This document shows, piece after piece, positions 8,185 to 17,874 of a DNA stretch of 64,000 nucleotides (positions are counted from its first letter, which is position 1; every line of letters starts with the position of its first letter). A program made the translations under genes and the position numbers. The notes beneath the pieces are model-generated. The model saw only the letters and a list, made by a program, of their open reading frames with translations. It did not search any database and was not told the origin of the DNA. This stretch comes from Shewanella glacialimarina (GTDB lineage Bacteria; Pseudomonadota; Gammaproteobacteria; Enterobacterales; Shewanellaceae). The stretch covers positions 1,488,001 to 1,552,000 of the forward strand of contig NZ_CP041216.1 of assembly GCF_020511155.1 (NCBI RefSeq), written 5' to 3'.

Positions 8185-9333
8185 ATGGAACAGAGAAGTA
8201 ATATAAAGCAGGCTAAAGTGTTTTCAGCACAAGACGTTGAAGAGTTGATTGAAATGCAACATTCAGACTTTCGTTCAGAACAAGCGTCAAAGCCTATTAA
8301 ACCAGCACAGTCTTTTGAACACGCCGATTTTATTGACGAATTGTCATCTATGTCGCAAGTTGACGCTGATAGCGATGAATTCAATCAAATGATGCCAGAG
8401 AGTGTACTGGATGAAGTGACAAAAGAATCTAAAAAACCACATCGTTGGTCGTTACTGGCAAAGCTATCTTTACTCGCTATTATACTGTTGGTAATAGTAC
8501 AAACTGTGACAGGTTTGATTAATGCCTTTGAGCAAAGTCCTTATCTATTTAGTTTCTACTCTATGGTACTGACTGTGGTGATAAGTTGGGTTGCCATGAT
8601 AAGTATCAAAGAGTGGCGTAAGTTAGCGGCACTAAAGCAGGTCAGTGTTGATCAAGACACTGGTTCACGATTAGCTGAAAGCATGCAGATAGGGGAAGCT
8701 CAAGCCTATATTCAAACATTACTGCAGCGTTATCCTGATAATAATGCCAAGCGTGCGTATTTATCCCAGGTCAGTGTGGAACATAATGACGCTGAGAAAG
8801 TGTTACTGTTTGACGATTTAGTCCTTAGCGAACGTGATGAACTTGCTAAACAATATGTTGCTAGATTTGCTGCAGAGTCGGCATTGTTGCTGGCGGCTAG
8901 CCCTTTAGCTGCATTAGATATGGCGTTGATATTGTGGCGAAATCAAGCAATGATTTCAAAAATTGCCAAGGTTTATGGCATTGAACTTGGCTATTGGAGC
9001 CGAATTAAACTCATTCGTTCGATTATTGTTAATATCATTTATGCTGGTACAGCCGAAGTGGCGACTGACTTGGGCACTCAGCTATTGTCAGTTGAGCTGA
9101 CAGGCAAACTTTCCGCGCGAGTCGCGCAGGGCTTAGGCGGTGGTTTGTTAACGGCAAGATTGGGTTATCAGGCGATGAGCCTATGTCGACCGATCCAGTT
9201 CAATTCTAAGAATAAACCAAAATTGAGTAAAATACACCAACACTTATTGGCTGAGATAAAAGGGCTAACGATTGATGCATTGAGTCAGTCAAAAGCATTA
9301 AAAGAGCAGGTCGTTAAACAAAATACTCCATAA
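8185..9333 (+). CDS. ycjF: YcjF, inner-membrane protein of the YcjX/YcjF pair (DUF697)
   Basis: 382 residues (E. coli YcjF is about 353). A long acidic, disordered N-terminus (1-80) precedes two membrane helices (about 92-112 and 118-139). A C-terminal DUF697-like region follows, with further hydrophobic helices around 220-245 and 305-330. It starts 17 nt after ycjX, so the two are probably cotranscribed and may act together at the membrane during stress. The role is inferred from the neighbourhood and family only. Confidence 0.9.
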   Translation: MEQRSNIKQAKVFSAQDVEELIEMQHSDFRSEQASKPIKPAQSFEHADFIDELSSMSQVDADSDEFNQMMPESVLDEVTKESKKPHRWSLLAKLSLLAIILLVIVQTVTGLINAFEQSPYLFSFYSMVLTVVISWVAMISIKEWRKLAALKQVSVDQDTGSRLAESMQIGEAQAYIQTLLQRYPDNNAKRAYLSQVSVEHNDAEKVLLFDDLVLSERDELAKQYVARFAAESALLLAASPLAALDMALILWRNQAMISKIAKVYGIELGYWSRIKLIRSIIVNIIYAGTAEVATDLGTQLLSVELTGKLSARVAQGLGGGLLTARLGYQAMSLCRPIQFNSKNKPKLSKIHQHLLAEIKGLTIDALSQSKALKEQVVKQNTP

Positions 9334-9471
9334 ATCAACATGGTGGTTTGTATGTTTTTTAATCTTAGTCTAGCCTTATTATCTGCTTTATTGATGAAGT
9401 AGATAATTGAGTCCGCCAGGGAATAGGGAAGTCGGCACATAGGCTCTGATTTTGGATAACAGGAGAACATT

Positions 9472-9804
9472 ATGAAAATATCATCTTTTTGGCTTGCGGC
9501 TGTGATGGCGATAGTGCTTTTTGCAGCTGTTAATAATACAGCCTATGCAGCAAAAGAAACACCAATAACGCCAACCATAAAAGCTGCAACTGAATCTACC
9601 GCTAAAATGACCGCTAAAGTCAATCTTAATAAAGCGGATGCGGCACAGTTGCAAACTCTTAATGGGATAGGCGAAGCAAAGGCGAAAGCAATCATCGAGT
9701 ATCGCAATAAAAATGGTAAGTTTACCGATATAAAGCAGCTGACTCAGGTCAGTGGTATTGGTGAAAAACTATTAACTCAAAATGCAGACAGGTTGGCTAT
9801 TTAA
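9472..9804 (+). CDS. ComEA-like helix-hairpin-helix DNA-binding protein
   Basis: 110 residues with a Sec signal peptide (about 1-26, cleavage near AYA-AK), a short linker, and a C-terminal pair of helix-hairpin-helix motifs (about 48-110: VNLNKADAAQLQTLNGIGEA and VSGIGEKL). This is the single-domain ComEA form of Gram-negative bacteria, where such proteins bind incoming DNA in the periplasm during natural transformation. No other competence gene is next to it, so a role in DNA uptake is inferred from the family. A good ribosome site (CAGGAGAAC) precedes the ATG, and a strong terminator follows. Confidence 0.88.
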   Translation: MKISSFWLAAVMAIVLFAAVNNTAYAAKETPITPTIKAATESTAKMTAKVNLNKADAAQLQTLNGIGEAKAKAIIEYRNKNGKFTDIKQLTQVSGIGEKLLTQNADRLAI

Positions 9805-9819
9805 AACGAGTCTGGTAAT

Positions 9820-9848
9820 AAAAAGGAAGCATTAAGCTTCCTTTTTAT
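9820..9848 (+). terminator. terminator after the comEA-like gene
   Basis: AAAAAGGAAGC / GCTTCCTTTTT stem with loop ATTAA, ending in a T-run (9842-9850). The A-rich left arm means it could also work for yciK arriving on the minus strand. Confidence 0.85.
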
Positions 9849-9909
9849 TTAACTGTAACTGCCTTTTAACTATATTTGTTATAGATAATTACGGCTTGTA
9901 GATAGTTGT

Positions 9910-10647
9910 TCATTGTGCGTTTAAAGCTTCGCCATTGGTGTTGAGCGAATCATCACCCATTAAAAACACATAGGTAGGCATAATATCTTCTGGCGTTTTT
10001 AATGCTTGTGGATTTTCAGCCGGGTAAGCTTTTGCACGCATTTCAGTACGAGTAGCACCAGGGTTAATGCTGTTTACTCGCACTGAGGTGTTTTCACATT
10101 CATCTGCCAGAACTTGCATCATGCCTTCAGTAGCAAATTTTGAAAACGCATAAGGTCCCCAATAGGCACGACCTTTTCTGCCAACACCGCTTGATGTAAA
10201 GATGATAGAGGCATTTTTAGCTTTTCGCATTACAGGTAACAATGCTTTAGTCATAATCGCCGCCGCAGTCACATTCACTTTCATTATTTTTTCCAGTGAT
10301 GTTAAGTCTATATGCTCAAACGGCCCAAGTGCGCCTAGATGTGAAGCATTATGTAACAGACCGTCCAATTGCCCAAACTGTTCAGCAATAGTGTCAGCCA
10401 TATCGAGATAATGTTGCTCAGTGGCGCCGTTTAAATCTAAAGGTACTATCGCTGGATTTGGTGAACCCTGTGCAACAATTTCATCGTATACTTTTTCAAG
10501 TTTTTTAACGGTTTTACCCAGTAGTATTACCGTTGCACCATGTGCGGCGAATGTTAATGCCGCTACGCGACCAATGCCATCACCAGCACCTGTAACCAAT
10601 ATTGTTTTATTAGTAAGGAGATCTTTTTTAGCTTGATATTCCAACAT
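9910..10647 (-). CDS. yciK: YciK-type short-chain dehydrogenase/reductase
   Basis: 245 residues. NAD(P)-binding TGAGDGIG at about 19-26, the structural NAS (HNASHLG, about 100), the catalytic serine in FTSSGVGRKG, and the YxxxK pair in YWGPYAFSKF (about 160). Similarity to E. coli YciK runs from the start (MLEYQAKKDLL) to the end (DIMPTYVFLMGDDS). It is a cytoplasmic oxidoreductase of unknown substrate; the family has been linked to several carbonyl reductions. Slightly shorter at the C-terminus than E. coli YciK (252). It stands alone on its strand, convergent with the comEA-like gene. Confidence 0.9.
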   Translation of the reverse strand: MLEYQAKKDLLTNKTILVTGAGDGIGRVAALTFAAHGATVILLGKTVKKLEKVYDEIVAQGSPNPAIVPLDLNGATEQHYLDMADTIAEQFGQLDGLLHNASHLGALGPFEHIDLTSLEKIMKVNVTAAAIMTKALLPVMRKAKNASIIFTSSGVGRKGRAYWGPYAFSKFATEGMMQVLADECENTSVRVNSINPGATRTEMRAKAYPAENPQALKTPEDIMPTYVFLMGDDSLNTNGEALNAQ

Positions 10648-10906
10648 GATTCATTAATTCCTTGGGACGGAACTGCCCGTCAAATCTACAATCGAACAAA
10701 ACATAAACGACTGTTTTAAACAAATGACTGATATTTGTATGTCAAACAGTCAATAGTGTGTAATAAACTTGTAGCTAACTCTATATATTTACGTTAACTT
10801 GAGACTAGCTAAGGACTAAAATAAGTCCTTATGGTCACAGGATTGGACTATTGTGACCAATTTTTGGGGAAAACAAAATTATTACAACAAGATTTGGGGA
10901 AAAAAG

Positions 10907-13405
10907 ATGAAAAGACTCATTTTGGGTGTTGCTATTGCATCTGCTCTAGGACTAACCGGTTGTTCAGAAGAAAGCTTCAATGAAGCAAGAGAAACAGCAA
11001 CTCCATTAGTACCTGTTTCACATATGCAATTTGATCCAGCTAACGGCAAGGTACCATTACCAAACGATTTACTCTTCAGTGGCACGACAGACGGCACATT
11101 AAGTATTCCAGGTGAAAACGGTATTGATTATGTCAATCCACAGCTTGCATTAGGTGCCCTTGATGGCTGGTCAACCTCATCTCCTATTACTATTACTGTT
11201 GATCTTGCCAATGACTTAGATGGCAACAAATTAACACTGGATGCAGCTTCTGTATTTCAGCCGGGTGCTGTAAGAGTATTTGAAGCAACGGTTGGCGGGG
11301 CATTATCAAGCGACCCAGAATGTAAGGCAGCCGCTTCGGTATCTGCATGTAAAGTAGGTGAAGAATTATCATTTGGCGTAGATTTCGTTTCTAAGGCTTC
11401 TGGTAATAAAGTTGCCATTGTGCCACTTAAGCCACTTAAGGCAGGCCAGTCTTATATTTATGCAACAACTGACCTAATTCAAGATTCACTTGGGCGTGGT
11501 ATTGCACCTTCAACAACCTATGGTTTGCTGAAATTAGATATTGATGTTAATCCTTTAGCAACACCTCAACAATTACAACTACAGGGATTAGTAAACAGTT
11601 ATGAAAAAGGTATGGCTGCAGCACACGGTGTTGATGCTGAAACCATTAGTTTCTCAGGTTTATTTACCACTCAATCGGTAAAAGATGTGTACGAAACGAC
11701 CAAGCTACTTATGGCGGCTCGAGCACCGTATATGCCTTCGTTCGTTCAAACTCCTACTCCTATGCCTAATGGTGCTGGTGGTGTGGTGACAGTTGCACAG
11801 GCAGCAGGATTAACACCTGCAGACGGCGCAGCTTATGTTGTATCTAGTTTAGCGGATGTGTATACCGCGAGCATTAAGTTGCCAATGTACGGAAGCTGTT
11901 CATCAAGTGCTTGTTTAAGCCCACAAGGTGCGCCGTTAATTAATGGCCGTTGGTTTGCCCAAGGCGATAGCCCTGTATCGGTCTTACTAGCGGTTCAAGC
12001 TGGCAAGATGAGTCAGGCTAACTTTGCCCAGCAAGCTATTGGTTTTGGTATCGACCCAAGTGCTGCACTTGCTAATCCTGCTTTGCTAGCTGGCTACCCT
12101 TGGATGTTAGATGACGGTACCGTTGCCGACCCAACTAAACATTTAACTAAGTTCAATCCTATTCCGAAAATCATGAGTTATGAAACGGTACCAGTATTGA
12201 TTGCAATGCCAAATGCAGCGAAAGTTGCAGCATTTCAAGCATCTCAAGGTTTGACCTTTATGCCGCCAACGAACGGCTGGCCAACTAACATAGCATTGCA
12301 TGGTTTAGGTGGTGGTAAAGAGATGGCCTTAGCCTACGCAGGTTCTTACGCCGCAATGGGTATTGCTACAATTGCGATTGATATGCCGTTGCATGGTGCA
12401 CGTTCATTCGATGCCAATGGTGACGGCAAGTATGAAGTGTCGGCAACTGACCCATCTTACGGTGCAGTAGTTGGTAAGCCTGATGCTTTTGAAAATGGTA
12501 GCCCATTAGTATTTGTTAATATTGGTAGTACATTAACCGTACGTGATAACTTCCGCCAAGCGACGATGGATCACTTAGCGCTGCGTTTACTGCTTACTGG
12601 TATGTACTCGCAAATTGCCCAAGCGGGTGGTCAGCAAGTGTTTGATATTAGTAAAATAAGTGCGCAAGGTTTAAGCCTTGGTGGCATTGTAGGAACAACA
12701 TTCTCAACTTACGCAAGCACAGGCTTAGTTGACCCAGCATCGGGTACACAATTACCTAATGCATATGGCATAACAGCATCTTCACTTGTTGCTCCAGCAG
12801 GCGGTTTAGCAGGGGCTTTTGCAGGCTCAGCGGCTTTTGGTCCAGTATTGTTTAATAGCATTACCCAATCAGACACCTTTATGGCGTTGGTTAATGCTGC
12901 TAATAAAGTTCCTGGTTATGAAGTGGGCTCACCAGAATACGCCGCATTAGTTCAAGCGGTTTATGCTGAGTTTCTTCCGACTTTTGCATTTGCTGTTCAA
13001 ACGGCTGTAGACAGTGCGGATCCAATTAACCATGGTGCTAAATTAGCTGCAACAGGGTTACCGGTTCATTTAATTGAAGTGGTTGGCGATGGTGCTGGTA
13101 ATTTATCGGACCAAACTTTACCTAATGCGGTTGCTGGTTTCCCGCTTTCAGGTACAGAGCCATTAATTGCCTCTCTTGGTTTAGGTTGTGCTGATTCAAC
13201 CGCTGCGGGGTCTGCTGCGGTTCGCTTCTCTAAAGGACATCACAGTTCGATAGTGAGCCCCCGTGAGACAGCGGCAACTGATGGCATGGCAGCTCAAGCT
13301 ACTGCTGAAATGCAATCACAAGTAGCCATGTTTGCTCGTACTGCAGCATTAGGTTCTGCAACTGTATTAATTTCTAATTCTGATGTGATTCAGTCTTGTA
13401 ATTAA
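10907..13405 (+). CDS. Pla-1/VolA-type extracellular lipase, predicted surface lipoprotein
   Basis: 832 residues from the ATG at 10907, which follows a GGGGAAAA ribosome site; an upstream GTG would add 18 residues that do not look like a signal. The signal peptide ends in LGLTGC, a lipobox with the acylated cysteine at about residue 19. The catalytic nucleophile is Ser590 in GLSLGG (588-593), and an oxyanion-type HGLGGG lies near 464. The long N-terminal half resembles the N-terminal domain of Pla-1/cef lipases and Vibrio VolA, surface lysophospholipases that help scavenge fatty acids. It is monocistronic with its own terminator. The exact lipid substrate is inferred only from the family. Confidence 0.88.
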   Translation: MKRLILGVAIASALGLTGCSEESFNEARETATPLVPVSHMQFDPANGKVPLPNDLLFSGTTDGTLSIPGENGIDYVNPQLALGALDGWSTSSPITITVDLANDLDGNKLTLDAASVFQPGAVRVFEATVGGALSSDPECKAAASVSACKVGEELSFGVDFVSKASGNKVAIVPLKPLKAGQSYIYATTDLIQDSLGRGIAPSTTYGLLKLDIDVNPLATPQQLQLQGLVNSYEKGMAAAHGVDAETISFSGLFTTQSVKDVYETTKLLMAARAPYMPSFVQTPTPMPNGAGGVVTVAQAAGLTPADGAAYVVSSLADVYTASIKLPMYGSCSSSACLSPQGAPLINGRWFAQGDSPVSVLLAVQAGKMSQANFAQQAIGFGIDPSAALANPALLAGYPWMLDDGTVADPTKHLTKFNPIPKIMSYETVPVLIAMPNAAKVAAFQASQGLTFMPPTNGWPTNIALHGLGGGKEMALAYAGSYAAMGIATIAIDMPLHGARSFDANGDGKYEVSATDPSYGAVVGKPDAFENGSPLVFVNIGSTLTVRDNFRQATMDHLALRLLLTGMYSQIAQAGGQQVFDISKISAQGLSLGGIVGTTFSTYASTGLVDPASGTQLPNAYGITASSLVAPAGGLAGAFAGSAAFGPVLFNSITQSDTFMALVNAANKVPGYEVGSPEYAALVQAVYAEFLPTFAFAVQTAVDSADPINHGAKLAATGLPVHLIEVVGDGAGNLSDQTLPNAVAGFPLSGTEPLIASLGLGCADSTAAGSAAVRFSKGHHSSIVSPRETAATDGMAAQATAEMQSQVAMFARTAALGSATVLISNSDVIQSCN

Positions 13406-13433
13406 TCATGACAATTTAGTCTTTTGATTGTTT

Positions 13434-13462
13434 AAAAACCCAGCAGAAGCTGGGTTTTTTAT
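13434..13462 (+). terminator. terminator after the lipase gene
   Basis: AACCCAGC (13437-13444), loop AGAA, GCTGGGTT (13449-13456), followed by TTTTATTG. Confidence 0.9.
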
Positions 13463-13520
13463 TGTTTGTTTCTCAGTAGATGTTGGTAAACTAGGTTAAT
13501 ATTTTTTTTCGGAGTAAATT

Positions 13521-14531
13521 TTGAATTTTTTAATTGAGTACGGCATGTTTTTGGCTAAAGCGGTCACCATAGTGATTGCCATCGTGACTGTCGTCGTTGT
13601 TGTTATCGCCAGCGGAATGAAAAATAAAACCGATAAAGGCGAGCTAATACTGACAGATTTAAGCGATGAGTTATTGCAATTAAAACATGATTTGAAACAC
13701 GAGTTATTGTCTAAGAAACAACTTAAAGCTTACGAGAAAAAGGTTAAAGCAGAAGATAAAGCAGCCGACAAAAACGAGCAACCAATTAAAAAGGTTTATG
13801 TTCTAGACTTTAAAGGCAGTATTGATGCCGGCGAAGTTGCGTCATTGCGTGAGGAAATTACTGCTATCTTGATCATTGCCGAAGAGGGTGATCAAGTATT
13901 AGTCAATGTAGAAAGTGGTGGTGGGATGGTTCATGGCTACGGCTTAGCATCAAGTCAATTAGACCGTTTACGCCAAGCCAATATCCCATTTACTGTTTGT
14001 ATTGACAAGGTCGCCGCCAGCGGTGGTTATATGATGGCATGTGTAGCCAACAAAATAGTTGCTGCCCCATTTGCTATTGTGGGTTCTATTGGTGTGGTAG
14101 CGCAATTACCTAACTTTAGCCGTTTGCTTAAAAAACATGAAATTGATTATGAGCAACATACCGCAGGCAACTTCAAACGGACGTTAACAGTGTTTGGCGA
14201 GAATACCGATGAAGGACGAGAAAAGTTCCAACAAGAACTAGAAGAAACCCATGTGCTATTCAAACAGTTTGTTGGTCATTATCGTCCAGCGTTAGACTTA
14301 GATAAAGTGGCCACTGGCGAGCACTGGTATGGTAAACAGGCGATAGAGTTAGGCTTGGTTGACGAAATTGCTACCAGCGATGATATCGTGTTGCAGCTAG
14401 CCAAAGATCATCAAGTATACAAGCTTAAGTACCAAATGAAGAAAAAACTGGCTGATAAAATTGCCCACGGTGCATCGTTATCTGTTAACAGTGTAGTTAA
14501 TAAGCTGACTGAGCTTAATCGGCCCATTTAG
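13521..14531 (+). CDS. sohB: SohB, inner-membrane signal-peptide-peptidase-like serine protease
   Basis: 336 residues, close to E. coli SohB (349). The start is TTG at 13521 behind GGAG; it gives MNFLIEYGMFLAKAVT, matching the SohB start. One N-terminal membrane helix (about 9-30), a charged coiled segment, then a SppA-fold (family S49) domain. The probable nucleophile is Ser167 in VAASGGYMM and the general base Lys219 in NFKRT, the SppA-type Ser-Lys dyad. It should face the periplasm and cut membrane or signal-peptide fragments. In E. coli, extra SohB suppresses loss of the DegP protease. The AraC-type gene begins 24 nt later. Confidence 0.93.
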   Translation: MNFLIEYGMFLAKAVTIVIAIVTVVVVVIASGMKNKTDKGELILTDLSDELLQLKHDLKHELLSKKQLKAYEKKVKAEDKAADKNEQPIKKVYVLDFKGSIDAGEVASLREEITAILIIAEEGDQVLVNVESGGGMVHGYGLASSQLDRLRQANIPFTVCIDKVAASGGYMMACVANKIVAAPFAIVGSIGVVAQLPNFSRLLKKHEIDYEQHTAGNFKRTLTVFGENTDEGREKFQQELEETHVLFKQFVGHYRPALDLDKVATGEHWYGKQAIELGLVDEIATSDDIVLQLAKDHQVYKLKYQMKKKLADKIAHGASLSVNSVVNKLTELNRPI

Positions 14532-14555
14532 TTATCTACTAGAGAGCAAGGCTTA

Positions 14556-15587
14556 ATGCTTAAACAAGGTGGTTATAACGCAAATTTAATGGTGGGTGAC
14601 CAATGTTATCCCGCTTTTGAACTGCGTAATCTTTTACTGTTTATCCAACAAGAATTAGGTGATGAATTGGTGCAAACCGTTTGTCAGCAAATTGGGGTGG
14701 GAATGGTGGAGTTAGCTGCTAGTCAATTTGTTTATGTGTGGCAAGTCGATTTTGCGCTTGAAGCCTTGCGTCTCAATAGCACCCATAACATGGGGGCAAG
14801 GTTAGGCGCCAGTTATCAGGTTAACAGTTTAGATTTACTGTTACCTTATTTAAACCAGTTTGACTCTTTAGGCGACTGTTTACAGTTTGTGGTTAAAAAC
14901 CCGCAATTGGTCGGCAGTTTTACTGATAGTTTAGTGCGGGTCGAGGATGGCAAAATTTGGGTTCGTTGGCTTAATACGGGTAAATCGAATAGAGAAAAAT
15001 ATTCGTTTCAGTTTCAGCACAGTATTTGTTCCCTTGTTGGTTTGGCTAGGCAGCTGGTGGGGCAAAGTATTATGATAAATGATATTCACTTAGCTGAAAC
15101 CTGTGATCAAAGTGTTATTGATAACGGCTGTTTTTTATCTGAATTTACCGGTGCAAACATTTGCTATCAACAAAGTTATTTTGAGTGGAGCATCGAACTT
15201 AAGTGGTTAGCTTTACCTATCACCTACCTCTTTGACACTAAAGATAATCACCTACAAACGCCACAAGTACCGTCATTAATTGAAACCGTTTTACAGCAAC
15301 TTCGTCAATCAATGCCTGCAATGTTAACCTTACAGGGTATGGCAGAAAAAATGCATATGAGTGATAGAAGTTTACGGCGTAAATTGGCATCAGCTGGCAG
15401 CAGTTATCAAAAACTGGTCGATCAAGTTCGATGTCAGATGGCCATTAAAATGATTCTATCTGATAAAATGCATGTCGAAGATATTGCCGAGTTAATGGGC
15501 TACAGTGATGTAAGCCATTTTCGGCAAAGCTTTAAACATTGGTTAGGCTACCCCCCAGGCTATTTTTTACGTTTAAATAAAGCTTAG
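14556..15587 (+). CDS. AraC-family transcriptional regulator
   Basis: 343 residues. The N-terminal about 200 residues resemble the arabinose-binding-like domain of OruR/ArgR-type AraC regulators; the C-terminal about 100 residues carry two helix-turn-helix motifs (TLQGMAEKMHMSDRSLRRKL and VEDIAELMGYSDVSHFRQSF) and the usual ending GYPPGYF. It probably controls a nearby or distant operon in response to a small molecule; the sequence does not say which. It starts 24 nt after sohB with an AGCAAGG ribosome site, so it may be cotranscribed, and it converges on the heme lipoprotein pseudogene. Confidence 0.88.
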   Translation: MLKQGGYNANLMVGDQCYPAFELRNLLLFIQQELGDELVQTVCQQIGVGMVELAASQFVYVWQVDFALEALRLNSTHNMGARLGASYQVNSLDLLLPYLNQFDSLGDCLQFVVKNPQLVGSFTDSLVRVEDGKIWVRWLNTGKSNREKYSFQFQHSICSLVGLARQLVGQSIMINDIHLAETCDQSVIDNGCFLSEFTGANICYQQSYFEWSIELKWLALPITYLFDTKDNHLQTPQVPSLIETVLQQLRQSMPAMLTLQGMAEKMHMSDRSLRRKLASAGSSYQKLVDQVRCQMAIKMILSDKMHVEDIAELMGYSDVSHFRQSFKHWLGYPPGYFLRLNKA

Positions 15588-15592
15588 TAAGC

Positions 15593-16669
15593 TTACTGAC
15601 AATTGCCTAAACTCGGTGGCAATGAATCTATCCAGCGTTTAATTAACTCAGCCCCTTCGGTATGAATAACCTCTCTGCCAATAGGGGGCATACGGTCTTT
15701 AGCTGACGATAGGATTTGCCTATTGTGCACAATAGAGCGTTCACCATTTCCCGGCACAATATCATATGCAAGGCCATTAGGGCCGCCATCCCAGCCTGGA
15801 GGTTGTTTACATATGCCATATTGAGAAGATGTATGATCAATTTCAACACCGAGTCTGAGCCCTGAAATACTGGCAAATCCTTGCGAGTTATGACAATGGG
15901 CACAGTTGATATCTAAATAGCCTTTTGCCCGCGCGGTGAGATCTTTTGAATCGTCTCCTAATTCGAATGACTGTGGTGCATCATCTAATGAGGTTAACTC
16001 GTTAAGCCAACCCTTATTGCTCCAGTACTGTAATTGATTAATGCTTTGACCGTTAGCGAGTATTATTTGGCGGTTTAACACATGGGTTTTTAAGCCGATA
16101 GGCATGATTTTACTTGTTTGAACATCAATCATTTGATGGCAAATTTTACACTCTGCTTTACTGGGAATATGGTATTTAAATTGTAGCGTTTCACCTTGAT
16201 TATTCATGGTGTGTGATACATCCGCCCCGGTAATGATTAATTTAGCTTGTTGATTTTGCCATTGGTATGTGAGTGCCGTCCAGCCAGCCTCACGATGAAT
16301 TAATAGCCGCGTTTCTATTAATACTTCGTTTTCACGGCCTGTAAGGCTAGTGTCATAGGGAAGGGCAAAGGTTTTCACTAATACCGAACCAACGGGAGGC
16401 GTCATACGTGCATTGGCTTGGTAATTAAATGACAGCCCCTGTGGAATAAACAAAAAACGGTATTTACTGGCATAGTTAGAAAAAAGCTCAGTAGATAACT
16501 GGTATAAAAAACCAGGTGTTCTCGGTGAAGCTGTCGGGATGCTGGGGTCGATAAACAGACTATAGTCGGCTAAATCCTCACAATCTTTACTCATTAATGC
16601 TTGCCAGTTCACTACAGAGGTTTGGCTTTTACATTCATCATCTTTGTTGGGCTGATTGTTCTGGTCAAC
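15593..16669 (-). pseudogene. Two-CxxCH lipoprotein (TIGR03806-like), 3' part cut off by an IS element
   Basis: This holds about 350 codons of a protein paralogous to the C-terminal half of the beta-helix/heme lipoprotein at 18109-20754. Shared blocks include NWQALMSKDCEDLADYSLF against NWDALLKANCPNLSDYNLF, ETRLLIHR, KGYLDINCAHCH and DRMPPIGR. Two c-type heme motifs are visible, CKICH and CAHCH. An in-frame ATG inside the IS end (16702) would still give a 369-residue product without a signal peptide, which could not reach the periplasm for heme attachment. The signal-peptide fragment lies beyond the element at 17875-18043. The function of the family is unknown to me. Confidence 0.8.
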
Positions 16670-17489
16670 TCCAACCGGACACTTTTCTAAAAGAAATTTC
16701 AAAATCTATCGGTGACTGATCAGCATTTGCCGAGTGCAGTCGCTCTAGATTGTAATATTTCATATATTTAGCTACATCATCACACATATGGTGACGAGTT
16801 GGCTGTGGTATTTTTAATAGCCAATCATGCTTTAAACTACCAAAGAAACGCTCCACAACTGCATTGTCCCAACACGCACCGACATCACCCATACTCGCTC
16901 GACAGTTCAATTGTTTTAATAAACGTCGATACCCTTTACTCGTATACTGCGAACCTCTATCGCTATGAAATACTAAGCCTTTAGGTGGTTTTCGCAAGTT
17001 GTAAGCCTTCAAAAATGCTTTCTCCATTAAGCTTCTCGTCATACGCTTAGAGATATGCCAGCCGACGATTCTGCGAGAATACAAATCCATTACAACGGCA
17101 AGATATAGCCAACCTTCACCTGTTTTAAGATAGCTCACATCACCTGCCCATACTTGGTTTGGCCCAACAGGATTAAAATTCATATTAAGCAAATTATCAG
17201 CCACGCTATCACTGTGTTTACGCTTTGTGGTGACTTTATAAGCCAGACGTTGCGTTACCACCAGTTTCAATCGCGCCATTAACTTAATAGTGCGATAACG
17301 TGTAATGCTAACCCCTTCTTTGCGTAATGCTTTAGCTAACTCTCTGCTACCTAGGCTGTTTCTACTGGCCTTGAATAATGCTTTAGCTCGACGAAATAAT
17401 TCTAGAGTGTCAGCAGTGATAAGCTCACCAGGCCTTTTAAGCCAAACGTAATACGCTGACGAACTGACTTGCATCACTTTACACGCCAT
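16665..17489 (-). CDS. IS3-family transposase OrfB (DDE integrase domain)
   Basis: Shown from the first in-frame ATG (274 codons), but the frame is open back into the end of orfA, so the real product is probably an OrfAB fusion made by -1 frameshifting. An HTH_21-like segment is followed by the rve integrase core. The catalytic acidic residues are in WAGDVSYL, FHSDRGSQYTS and NAVVERFFGSLK. It cuts and joins the element ends. The stop codon TGA (16665-16667) falls within the TCAAC repeat, so it lies at or just beyond the element's edge. Confidence 0.92.
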   Translation of the reverse strand: MACKVMQVSSSAYYVWLKRPGELITADTLELFRRAKALFKASRNSLGSRELAKALRKEGVSITRYRTIKLMARLKLVVTQRLAYKVTTKRKHSDSVADNLLNMNFNPVGPNQVWAGDVSYLKTGEGWLYLAVVMDLYSRRIVGWHISKRMTRSLMEKAFLKAYNLRKPPKGLVFHSDRGSQYTSKGYRRLLKQLNCRASMGDVGACWDNAVVERFFGSLKHDWLLKIPQPTRHHMCDDVAKYMKYYNLERLHSANADQSPIDFEISFRKVSGWS

Positions 17490-17874
17490 CGAAATAGGAA
17501 ATTTCGACTCAAGATTATTGATAAATGAATACCTTACTTCATTTCTTTCGCAAAGAAGGCGCTGGCCTTTTTTAGTATTTCGCGCTCCATCAATAAGCGT
17601 TTATTCTCTTTACGCAATAACATGAGCTCAGTGCGTTCATCTACAGATAATGCATCGCCTTGAGTTAGCTTTTTTTGTTTAGCCACCCAGTTATAAAGAA
17701 TTTTATCTGTAATACCTAAAGACGCTGCTGCTTGGACTATCGTGTAATTTTGTTCAAGAACCAAAGCGACAGCTTCTTGTTTAAAATCATCTGGATATTG
17801 TTTATTTATTCGTTTAGTCATATTCACCTCAATAATGGCATTATTATATTCCTTTATTGAAGTGTCCGGCTAAT
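16670..17874 (-). mobile_element. IS3-family insertion sequence, about 1.2 kb
   Basis: It carries overlapping orfA and orfB on the minus strand and inverted ends sharing CCGGACACTT (16675-16684 and, inverted, 17860-17869). The pentamer TCAAC lies just outside both ends (16665-16669 and 17875-17879) and may be the target duplication. Alternatively, the ends could extend a few bases outward to TGG...CCA (16662-17881), in which case no duplication is visible. The element interrupts a lipoprotein gene. Both ORFs are intact, so it may be active. Confidence 0.88.
17534..17827 (-). CDS. IS3-family transposase OrfA (helix-turn-helix)
   Basis: 97 residues, with an N-terminal HTH (YPDDFKQEAVALVLEQNYTI, then AAASLGI) and a C-terminal leucine-zipper-like coil (ERTELMLLRKENKRLLMERE). 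It binds the IS ends. On the minus strand an AAAAAAG heptamer (17573 down to 17567) sits near its end. A -1 slip there enters an open frame (GQRLLCERNEVRYSFINNLE) that runs straight into orfB, the usual IS3 way of making the full transposase. Confidence 0.9.
   Translation of the reverse strand: MNMTKRINKQYPDDFKQEAVALVLEQNYTIVQAAASLGITDKILYNWVAKQKKLTQGDALSVDERTELMLLRKENKRLLMEREILKKASAFFAKEMK

Noticed and set aside
10853..10906. GTG start extending the lipase by 18 residues
   Set aside because: The extension is polar and would bury the lipoprotein signal; the ATG at 10907 has a ribosome site and gives a normal signal peptide.
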